NCBI GenBank assembly: GCA_900548845.1
Contig: URMI01000084.1
Span: 1 to 5,783 of the forward strand
Direction: 5' to 3'
Source: an uncultured Clostridia bacterium
Lineage (GTDB): Bacteria; Bacillota; Clostridia; Christensenellales; Borkfalkiaceae
Length of the DNA stretch: 5,783 nt
Below, piece by piece: positions 1-5,767 of this stretch (position 1 is its first letter; every line of letters begins with the position of its first letter). The notes under the pieces were generated by a model. That model was given only the letters and a program-made list of their open reading frames with translations. It was not told where the DNA came from and searched no databases. A program made the position numbers and the translations under genes.

Positions 1-19
1 ACGTGTGCTCTTCCGATCT
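1..19. other. Illumina TruSeq-type adapter remnant (left end)
   Basis: The first 19 bases, ACGTGTGCTCTTCCGATCT, match the 3' end of the standard TruSeq index-side adapter. They are the outward-facing counterpart of the sequence at the other end of the window. This is library-preparation sequence, not genome. It cuts the pgsA reading frame after codon 8 and creates false reading frames (for example one beginning V-C-S-S-D-L on the plus strand). The genomic insert begins at base 20. Adapter recognition is from memory of the published adapter sequence. Confidence 0.97.
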
Positions 20-43
20 CGTGATCTTGTTGGGTAAATTCAT
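20..43 (-). CDS. pgsA: CDP-diacylglycerol--glycerol-3-phosphate 3-phosphatidyltransferase, N-terminal fragment (8 codons)
   Basis: Seen: an ATG at 43-41 opens the peptide MNLPNKIT before the adapter interrupts it, with a good Shine-Dalgarno (AGAAGG, 7-nt spacing) just upstream. Known: MNLPNK(I/L)T is the usual N-terminus of bacterial PgsA. This membrane enzyme makes phosphatidylglycerol phosphate from CDP-diacylglycerol and glycerol-3-phosphate, the committed step towards phosphatidylglycerol and cardiolipin. In many Firmicutes pgsA follows ftsK and rimO and precedes cinA and recA. Inferred: this is the third gene of the operon, truncated only because the contig ends here. No catalytic residues are inside the window, so the call rests on eight residues, the ribosome binding site and gene order. 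Another gene that happens to begin this way is possible but less likely. Confidence 0.78.
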
Positions 44-50
44 TTTCAGA

Positions 51-56
51 CCTTCT
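51..56 (-). promoter_or_regulatory. Shine-Dalgarno of pgsA
   Basis: On the minus strand AGAAGG lies 7 nt before the ATG at 43-41, which supports a real start there. The 56-nt rimO-pgsA spacer (44-99) shows no terminator with a U-tract, so pgsA is probably co-transcribed with rimO. A weak 4-bp stem, CTTC-ATAA-GAAG, could pair with part of this site, but it is too short to call a regulator. Confidence 0.7.
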
Positions 57-99
57 TATGAAGAGAAAAGTTTCTTATTTTCGCCCTGCGGCAGCAAAA

Positions 100-1440
100 T
101 TATTCAACATGGCCGAAGAGGTCGTACTCCTCCGCACGGTCGATGCGAACGGGATAGATCTGCCCTTCCTTCGCCTCGCTCGCCGTGAAGTAGACGACGC
201 CGTCGATGTCGGGCGCCTGGAAGTACGCCCTTCCCACAAAGCAGGAGCGCTCCATGTCGATGCCGTCGCAGAGAACGTTCAGCTTCTTGCCGACGAACGC
301 CTGCATGTTGGCGCGGGCGATCTCCTTCTGCGCGGCGTAAAATTCCTTCACCCGCCGCTGCTTGGTGGCGTGATGCACCTGCCCTTTGAGCTTGTAGGCG
401 GGCGTGTTGGGCTCGCGCGAGTAGGCAAAACAGCCGCAGTTCATGAACTTCGCTTCCTTCAGAAAGGCGAGGAGCGCCCGATGCTCTTCCTCCGTCTCGG
501 TGGGGAAGCCCGAAATGAAGGTGGTGCGGAGGGCGATCCCCGGGATCTCCTCACGAAGCCGTGCGAACAGGTTGAGGTACTCCGCCCTCGTTCCGCGGCG
601 GCCCATGAGCTTTAAGACGCGGTCTTCCGAATGCTGCAAGGGGATATCGAGGTACTTCAAAATTTTCGGCTCATCCCGGATGAGAGCGATGAGTTCTTCC
701 CCGATCTTTTCTGGATAGCAATAGAGAAGGCGGATGTGGCGGATGTTTTCGAGTGCGGCAAGCGCCTTCAGAAGGAGCACGAGCTGATTTTCGCCCCCGT
801 CTTCGCCGTAGCGGGTGATGTCCTGCGCGACGAGGATGAGCTCTTCCGTCTCCCCCATCCCCTTCGCCTCTTCGAGGAGCGACTCCATCGGGTAGGAGAG
901 ATACTTCCCGCGGATGGAGGGGATGAGGCAATAGGTGCAGTGGTTGGAACAGCCTTCGGAAATTTTCAGGTATTTGTAGTGATCGGGCGTCGAAAGGACG
1001 CGCGGCAGAAGTTTCCCTTGTTCTGCGGGAAGACGGGAGGCGGGTCCCACGGCGCTCACCCGTTCGCCCGCATAGGCGCGTTCGAGGGCGGGGAAGAGCT
1101 CCTTTGCATCCGCCGTGCCAAGAAAGACGTCCGCTTCCGTCAGGGCGGGGAAGACTTCCTCCTCATATCCCTGCGGCAGGCACCCCGTGACGACGAGCTT
1201 TTCAAGCTTCCCCTCCTCTTTGAGGCGGCTGCCTTCGAGGACGGATAAAATCGCCTCCTCGCGCGCCGCCGTGAGGAACGCGCAGGTATTGACGATGAGC
1301 ACCTGCGCCTTGTAAAGGTCGGTCGTGATCGGGCAGCCGTGAGAGGCGATCTCGCCCAAAAGCCGTTCGCCGTCCACGCGGTTCTTGTCGCACCCGAGCG
1401 AAATGAGCGCGAATGTTTTGTTGAGCATCTGTGTTTGCAT
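100..1440 (-). CDS. rimO: Ribosomal protein S12 methylthiotransferase RimO (radical SAM)
   Basis: RimO inserts a methylthio group on the beta-carbon of a conserved aspartate of ribosomal protein S12 (Asp89 in E. coli numbering), using S-adenosylmethionine and two [4Fe-4S] clusters in the cytoplasm. Seen, in order: an N-terminal methylthiotransferase domain with cluster cysteines C17 (ISLGCDKN), C53 (VNTCAF) and C87 (VTGCLPQ); the radical SAM motif C164-x3-C168-x2-C171 (EGCSNHCTYCLIP), followed by IRGKY; a core containing KYLDIPLQH (residues 262-270), LMGRRGT and FISGFPTET; and a C-terminal TRAM-like region (about 380-446) ending YDLFGHVE. The PLQHS and IRG context points to RimO rather than MiaB. 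At 446 residues it is full length for the family. The ATG at 1440 lies 5 nt after the ftsK stop; the next in-frame ATG is codon 5. There is no well-spaced Shine-Dalgarno: a GGAG at 1457-1460 is 16 nt away. Translational coupling to ftsK is therefore likely. No broken motifs were seen. Confidence 0.96.
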   Translation of the reverse strand: MQTQMLNKTFALISLGCDKNRVDGERLLGEIASHGCPITTDLYKAQVLIVNTCAFLTAAREEAILSVLEGSRLKEEGKLEKLVVTGCLPQGYEEEVFPALTEADVFLGTADAKELFPALERAYAGERVSAVGPASRLPAEQGKLLPRVLSTPDHYKYLKISEGCSNHCTYCLIPSIRGKYLSYPMESLLEEAKGMGETEELILVAQDITRYGEDGGENQLVLLLKALAALENIRHIRLLYCYPEKIGEELIALIRDEPKILKYLDIPLQHSEDRVLKLMGRRGTRAEYLNLFARLREEIPGIALRTTFISGFPTETEEEHRALLAFLKEAKFMNCGCFAYSREPNTPAYKLKGQVHHATKQRRVKEFYAAQKEIARANMQAFVGKKLNVLCDGIDMERSCFVGRAYFQAPDIDGVVYFTASEAKEGQIYPVRIDRAEEYDLFGHVE

Positions 1441-1445
1441 GAAAG

Positions 1446-4400
1446 TCAGCCGAGATCTCCGTACTTGCTCTCAAATTCTTCCTTGGTGAGCAGCACGGTG
1501 CGCGCCTTCGCCTTGCCGTCGAAGGGAGAGATGTAGCCCATGAGCTCCATCCATTCGATGATCTTGCCCGCGTGGTTGTAGCCCACGGCGCACTTGCGCT
1601 GGATGAGCGAGATGGACGCGGAACCGAGCTTCACCACGATGGCGAGCGCCTTGATGTACTCGGGCCCCACCGTGCCGCCGTCGCCGTCCGCATCGTCGTC
1701 ATCGCCGCCCTCCTCGGGCGCGGTGCGGTTGATGTAGTCGGAAACTTCGGGATCGAAGTAAGCTTCGTTGTTTTCTTTGATGTTCGCGACGACCGCCGCG
1801 ACTTCGGCAGAGCTCAAAAATGCGCCCTGCACGCGCAGGCAGTTGAACATGCCGCCCGTCTTATAGAGCATATCGCCGTTGCCGAGCAGCTTTTCCGCGC
1901 CCGATTCGTCGAGGATGGTGCGCGAGTCCACTTCCTGGATGACGCGGAACGCCATTCGCGTGGGAAGGTTGCCCTTGATGACGCCCGTGATGACGTCGAC
2001 CGAAGGGCGCTGGGTGGCGATGACGAGGTGGATGCCCGCCGCGCGCGCCTTCTGCGTCAGACGCTGGATGCGCTCTTCAATGTCCTTCTTGGCAACGGAC
2101 ATGAGATCGGCAAGCTCATCGACGACGATGACGATCTTGGGAAGTTTTTCCTCGTCTTCCGAAAGATTCGCGTTATATTCGTTGATGTTGCGCACCGCCG
2201 TGCCCGAGCGCGTCTTCTGCTCGAAGAGCTCGTAGCGGCGCTCCATCTCCTTGATCGCCCAGTTGAGCGACATGATGGCCTTCTGCGTATCGGTGATGAT
2301 CTCGTTGATCATGAGATGCGGCAGGCCGTCGTAAGGCGTAAATTCGATCTTCTTGGGGTCGATGAGGATGATCCTGAGATCTTCGGGCGAATACTTGCAA
2401 ATGAGGCTGACGAGCAGCGCGTTGAGGCACACGCTCTTACCCGAGTTAGTGGCGCCCGCGACGAGGATGTGCGTCATTTTGACGACGTCGCCGCAGACGG
2501 CGCGGCCCTCGACGTCCTTGCCGATGACGAACATCAGCTTGGACGGATCGTCGTTGCGGTAGTCGGGCGAGGTCATGATGGAGCGGATGCCCACCATCGC
2601 GCGGTGCTTATTGGGCACTTCGATGGAGATGGCGCCCACCTCCGAATTGGAATACATATTCACGCCGTCGCGCGCATGCAGGCGCATGGCGATCTCTTCG
2701 TCGTGGCGGATCACGGAACGCACCGAGATGTTGCGGGGGATATCGATATCGTACCGCGTGACGGCGGGACCCGACGTCACTTTGACGACCTCGGCATCCA
2801 CTCTGAAGCCCGCGAGCGTTTCCATGATGACGGAAGAGTTGTATTCGATCTCCTCGGGGGAGACGCTCACCGCGTCGTCGTACGTCTGGAAAAGATCGAG
2901 CGACGGGCGGCGGTAGCGCTTATACACATGTTTTTTGGGCTTGGGCGCGGGCGGCGCGGGAAGTTCGGGGATGCTTTCCCCTCCCCCACCGAGGCCGCGC
3001 TCTCTCGTATTTTCCCTTGCGCTCTCCCTTGCACGGGGCAGGGAGGGCACGTCCTCTTCGGGGAGAAGATCGTCGTCAAAGAGGTCGGAGGCGGAAGTGC
3101 GCTCTTGGCGCAGCCCGCGCACGGCGCGGCTGTCTTCCGCAAAGGGCGAAGGCTGCTCTTCGAAGGGAGAGGCGGAACGGCTCCCGAACGCGGGCGCGGA
3201 AGGCTCGGGCGGTTCGGGTAAAGTACCGCGGCCGGAAACGGGCGGTTCGGGAAGGGGGCTGCGGCCGGAAACGGGCGGCTGTTGTTCGGGAACGCCTCTC
3301 CGTCCGTCGGAAAACTCGCCGAAGTCCGTCTCTCGCGCGGCGGAAAGGTCGCTGCCGAAGCCCGCCCTTCTTGCGGGGGGGTCGTCCGAAAGGCCCGCTC
3401 CCCGTTCGTTGCGGGAGAAGCTGTCGCCCACATAGTCGGTGCCGTCGTCTTTGAGCTGCACGCGGTCGGGCCCGCGGCTCGAGGAAAAGAGGCTCCTGAA
3501 TCCGCGTTCGCTCGCACGGGGATCGTACTCGTCCTCTGCGGGCGCGTCCTTTTTCCCGCGATCGGGCGTGCGGACGGGGGGCTCAGGCCCGGAAGACGTA
3601 TTGAACGAGCGCTCACCCCTGCCAGGTTCCCTGCCGCGCGAAGAAAGTCCGTCTTCCTGCGCCGACGGCGTATCGAAGGGGTTCGCGTCCTCGGGCGTCA
3701 CATCGCGCGCCGTGAGGAAGCCGTCCGATTTGACGGGTTCGGGCTCGGGTTCGCGCGCCGCACGGCGGATATCCTGCGGCTTTTCGGGCACTGCGGGGGC
3801 GATGTCGTCCACGCTGGGCGCGGAGGAAAATTCCGTGTCGTCCACGTCGTTGGCGTAGGCGTCGCGGCCGATGTCCTCGGGCGGCGTCTCGGGCGACTTA
3901 TACGCGGGCACGCGGGGATAGTTGAGGTCTTCCGCGCGGAAGGTGTAGCCGTCGCGGCGTTCGGGGCGCTGCTCCACGATCTTGCGCGGGAGCGGCGTGC
4001 GGGGTTGGTTTTCCGCCTGCTGAGAGAAGGCGCCGTGATAGCTCGAAGGCGCGGGCGCATCGTTTTTCGCGCTGCTTTGCGAAACTCCGAACGTGCTGCC
4101 GCGCGCAGCATTCCCGTCGGAAGCGCCGCTCTGCCCGCCGCGGGTGAAATCGGGGCGGAGGAAATCATCCGGTTTGCCGTTTTCGGCGCCGCTCCTGCCC
4201 GTATCGGCGCGGCGGTCGGAACGGGGAAGATCCTGAAAGCTCGTATATTTGGGCACTTCGCGGGATGCTCCGAGCGTCCTGCGCTCCGAAAGGCGTTCGC
4301 CGCGGTCCACGGGTCGTTCATAGGTCGCGGGGATGGTATAGTCGGGCTTGCGGGCGGGCGAATCGTCGGGCTCGACGCTGCTGCGCCGCACGCGCGAATT

Positions 4401-5591
4401 GAAGTAAGAATCCTGATTGTAGATGAGGTTCTTGGTATAGTCCTGCGCGGGAGTACTCGAAAAGAGGATGTCTCTCCCCGAATAGGAGCGCGGCGTTTCG
4501 GGCTCCTGCGGGCGGTCGGTGCCGTAGTAACCGACGTGGCCGTTCCTGCCGTAACCCTGCGATTCGCGGTCCTGCGGGGCGTAGTACCCCTGCACGGGGC
4601 GCTGCGGGCGGGGCTGACCGTAATAGCCCAAAAGCCCGTCCTGCCCGTATCCGTAATTCGGATACTGCGGCTGCTGCGGATACTGCGGTTGCTGAGGCTG
4701 CGCGGTCTGCCGGGGGGCGTACTGCTGCTGAGGGGCATAGCCGTACTGCCCGTTCCCCGCATAGCCGCCGTAACCGTTCTGATAACTGTCCGGATATCCG
4801 TTCGGATAGCCGTTCTGATAGCCGGCGGGCGCATAATAGCCCTGCTGCGCGTAAGGATCGGCATAGGCCGCGTCCCGATAGCTGTCCGCCGCGTACCCGT
4901 CGGGCTCCGCATACCCCATCATGGGTTCGGGGTCGGGCATCGGAAGGGGCTGAGCCGCCTCGCTCTTTTCCTCTTTCTGCTGTTTTTTTGCGGATTTTTT
5001 GACGTTCTGCCGCTTGGCGGAGCGTTCGGGCTTCTCCCCGCCGAGGACCGCCGCCTTCAGGGGCGTGCCCCAGAGGAACACGAAGAGCGCAAGCGCCGCA
5101 AGCAGCGCAAAGAGCACATATGCCCCCGCCGTCGAAAGGAGCGAACGGAGCGGATAGACGACAAGGCCGAAGAGCGCGCCGCCCGCCGTCGCGGACGAGA
5201 GCTCCCCTGCCGCCGTATAGCAGCCCGAAAGGTAAGCGCCGAAGCCTTCGCCGAAGAAGCGGGTGCTCGTCGCAAGCTGCGCGATGAGAAAAGCCGCGCA
5301 AAGGAGCGCCGTGAATTTGAGCGTCCATTTTGCGGGGATGAGACTGCGCCCCGCGACCATGCACACGGACCCGTAGAGGATGAGAAGGAGCAGCGGATAC
5401 ACAAAATAACCGAACGTCCCCAAAAGGAACGCCGTGATGCTCACGCCGATCTCACCGAAGATAAAGCGCCCGACCGTCGCAATGACGAGCAGGATGATGC
5501 CGAAAATGAGAAACGTCATGCCGAACGTTTCCCGCGTGACGACGCCCCTGCCGCGCTCCTTGTTGTCTGCTCCGCGCCCGTAGCCGTTCAA
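1446..5591 (-). CDS. ftsK: FtsK/SpoIIIE-family septal DNA translocase with very long disordered linker
   Basis: Membrane-anchored hexameric ATPase that pumps double-stranded DNA through the division septum and clears chromosome termini. Seen: four or five hydrophobic segments at about residues 24-46, 50-80, 91-107 and 135-175; a basic stretch (188-210, KR-rich); a low-complexity linker (about 181-885) whose first part (226-360) is Tyr/Gln/Gly-rich and the rest Pro/Arg/Asp/Ser-rich; an alpha domain (about 886-985); and the RecA-like beta motor with Walker A GATNSGKS (1046-1053, K1052), Walker B VIVVDELADL (D1158, E1159) and ATQRPSVDVITG (1192-1203). A short acidic spacer (EEGGDDDDADGDGG, 1293-1306) leads to a gamma winged-helix domain (about 1310-1370) with VGYNHAGKIIE. 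The start is TTG at 5591-5589, chosen because AAGGAG sits 6 nt upstream; the next plausible starts lack this. At 1381 residues it is long for Firmicutes, where about 750-950 is usual, and close to E. coli FtsK (1329) only because of the linker. Whether it serves vegetative division, sporulation (SpoIIIE role) or both cannot be told here. Confidence 0.97.
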   Translation of the reverse strand: MNGYGRGADNKERGRGVVTRETFGMTFLIFGIILLVIATVGRFIFGEIGVSITAFLLGTFGYFVYPLLLLILYGSVCMVAGRSLIPAKWTLKFTALLCAAFLIAQLATSTRFFGEGFGAYLSGCYTAAGELSSATAGGALFGLVVYPLRSLLSTAGAYVLFALLAALALFVFLWGTPLKAAVLGGEKPERSAKRQNVKKSAKKQQKEEKSEAAQPLPMPDPEPMMGYAEPDGYAADSYRDAAYADPYAQQGYYAPAGYQNGYPNGYPDSYQNGYGGYAGNGQYGYAPQQQYAPRQTAQPQQPQYPQQPQYPNYGYGQDGLLGYYGQPRPQRPVQGYYAPQDRESQGYGRNGHVGYYGTDRPQEPETPRSYSGRDILFSSTPAQDYTKNLIYNQDSYFNSRVRRSSVEPDDSPARKPDYTIPATYERPVDRGERLSERRTLGASREVPKYTSFQDLPRSDRRADTGRSGAENGKPDDFLRPDFTRGGQSGASDGNAARGSTFGVSQSSAKNDAPAPSSYHGAFSQQAENQPRTPLPRKIVEQRPERRDGYTFRAEDLNYPRVPAYKSPETPPEDIGRDAYANDVDDTEFSSAPSVDDIAPAVPEKPQDIRRAAREPEPEPVKSDGFLTARDVTPEDANPFDTPSAQEDGLSSRGREPGRGERSFNTSSGPEPPVRTPDRGKKDAPAEDEYDPRASERGFRSLFSSSRGPDRVQLKDDGTDYVGDSFSRNERGAGLSDDPPARRAGFGSDLSAARETDFGEFSDGRRGVPEQQPPVSGRSPLPEPPVSGRGTLPEPPEPSAPAFGSRSASPFEEQPSPFAEDSRAVRGLRQERTSASDLFDDDLLPEEDVPSLPRARESARENTRERGLGGGGESIPELPAPPAPKPKKHVYKRYRRPSLDLFQTYDDAVSVSPEEIEYNSSVIMETLAGFRVDAEVVKVTSGPAVTRYDIDIPRNISVRSVIRHDEEIAMRLHARDGVNMYSNSEVGAISIEVPNKHRAMVGIRSIMTSPDYRNDDPSKLMFVIGKDVEGRAVCGDVVKMTHILVAGATNSGKSVCLNALLVSLICKYSPEDLRIILIDPKKIEFTPYDGLPHLMINEIITDTQKAIMSLNWAIKEMERRYELFEQKTRSGTAVRNINEYNANLSEDEEKLPKIVIVVDELADLMSVAKKDIEERIQRLTQKARAAGIHLVIATQRPSVDVITGVIKGNLPTRMAFRVIQEVDSRTILDESGAEKLLGNGDMLYKTGGMFNCLRVQGAFLSSAEVAAVVANIKENNEAYFDPEVSDYINRTAPEEGGDDDDADGDGGTVGPEYIKALAIVVKLGSASISLIQRKCAVGYNHAGKIIEWMELMGYISPFDGKAKARTVLLTKEEFESKYGDLG
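3207..3272 (-). repeat. Two tandem copies of a 33-bp repeat inside ftsK
   Basis: Bases 3207-3239 and 3240-3272 are direct copies with 27 of 33 positions identical, including the shared core GCGGCCGGAAAC at the right end of each. They keep the frame and encode the 11-residue units VSGRSPLPEPP (residues 774-784) and VSGRGTLPEPP (785-795) in the Pro-rich part of the FtsK linker. A partial continuation (GGGCGG) follows at 3273. This looks like local in-frame duplication in unconstrained linker sequence, and its copy number may vary between strains. Confidence 0.85.
4512..4916 (-). repeat. Tyr/Gln/Gly/Pro low-complexity tract of FtsK (codons 226-360)
   Basis: I count 27 tyrosines in 135 residues (20%), mostly in GY, GYY, NGY and QY contexts. 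GYY recurs at 252, 322, 335 and 354 (first residue within one), and GYYAP occurs twice (251-255 and 335-339). A PQ-rich core (PQQPQYPQQPQYP, about 299-311) lies in the middle. The composition is that of an intrinsically disordered, prion-like segment. The DNA is correspondingly repetitive (CCGTA, CTGCGG and ATAGCC elements), which may cause slippage or assembly errors. The frame is nevertheless intact throughout. Confidence 0.85.
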
Positions 5592-5597
5592 ATCTAA

Positions 5598-5603
5598 CTC
5601 CTT
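5598..5603 (-). promoter_or_regulatory. Strong Shine-Dalgarno that fixes the TTG start of ftsK
   Basis: Minus-strand AAGGAG is separated by 6 nt (TTAGAT) from TTG at 5591-5589. The match and spacing are near ideal and decide the start, since no in-frame ATG lies nearby until codon 25. The strong site with a weak start codon suggests a tuned initiation rate for this long membrane protein. Confidence 0.88.
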
Positions 5604-5608
5604 TTCAA

Positions 5609-5629
5609 GGAAGAAGGCGCCCTTCTTCC
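5609..5629 (-). promoter_or_regulatory. 5' UTR hairpin upstream of ftsK ribosome binding site
   Basis: GGAAGAAGG and CCTTCTTCC form a perfect 9-bp stem around a 3-nt loop, with two further pairs possible beyond one mismatch (5606-5607 with 5631-5632). The stem lies inside the predicted transcript and ends 5 nt before the Shine-Dalgarno. No U-tract follows on either strand, so it is not an ordinary intrinsic terminator. It may stabilise the mRNA, influence ribosome loading or bind a protein; none of these is shown by the sequence. Confidence 0.7.
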
Positions 5630-5657
5630 CTGTATTATCGCCATTATGTCACTTTGC

Positions 5658-5686
5658 ATTATATCATTTTCGGACACATTTTTCAA
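5658..5686 (-). promoter_or_regulatory. Sigma-A (sigma-70 type) promoter of the ftsK-rimO-pgsA operon
   Basis: On the minus strand TTGAAA (-35, 5686-5681) is followed by a 17-bp spacer and TATAAT (-10, 5663-5658), with TG one base before the -10 (extended -10). This is five of six and six of six consensus matches at the optimal spacing. Predicted transcription start is near 5652-5653, giving a leader of about 61 nt before the TTG codon. Being so close to consensus, it should be strong and constitutive unless something represses it. Confidence 0.9.
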
Positions 5687-5756
5687 CAATATCGGGCGGA
5701 AAATTTTACACATTTTGTTTTTTCTTCCGCCCGCACCCCCAAAATAGCCGATATTG
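5687..5756. repeat. Two interlocking 9-bp inverted repeats abutting the promoter
   Basis: The outer pair is CAATATCGG (5687-5695) with CCGATATTG (5748-5756). The inner pair is CGGGCGGAA (5693-5701) with TTCCGCCCG (5725-5733), sharing three bases with the left outer arm. All arms are perfect. The left outer arm directly touches the -35 hexamer. The 23-bp loop between the inner arms is very A/T-rich. This could be an operator, an upstream-activating structure, or the end of a preceding transcript; no U-tract supports a terminator on either strand. Confidence 0.65.
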
Positions 5757-5767
5757 CCCCCTTTTGC

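Noticed and set aside
44..99. Terminator or riboswitch between rimO and pgsA
   Set aside because: Only weak 4-5 bp stems are visible, with no U-tract and too little length for a riboswitch.
3..188. A 61-codon plus-strand frame at the left end
   Set aside because: It begins in the adapter (VCSSDL) and overlaps the rimO 3' end antisense.
1572..3221. A 549-codon open frame on the plus strand, antisense to the FtsK motor domain
   Set aside because: Its His/Asp/Arg/Val-rich translation is the usual shadow of a conserved GC-rich gene. The minus strand carries unmistakable Walker A and B motifs over the same bases.
3282..5597. A 771-codon open frame on the plus strand, antisense to the 5' half of ftsK
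   Set aside because: It mirrors the GC-rich ftsK codons, its translation is Arg/Ala/Val-rich with no recognisable domain, it lacks a ribosome binding site and it ends near the ftsK start. The opposite strand has clear membrane segments and an intact frame.
5609..5629. Rho-independent terminator of a gene upstream of ftsK
   Set aside because: The stem is stable, but no U-tract follows it on either strand and it lies downstream of the strong promoter, inside the predicted leader.
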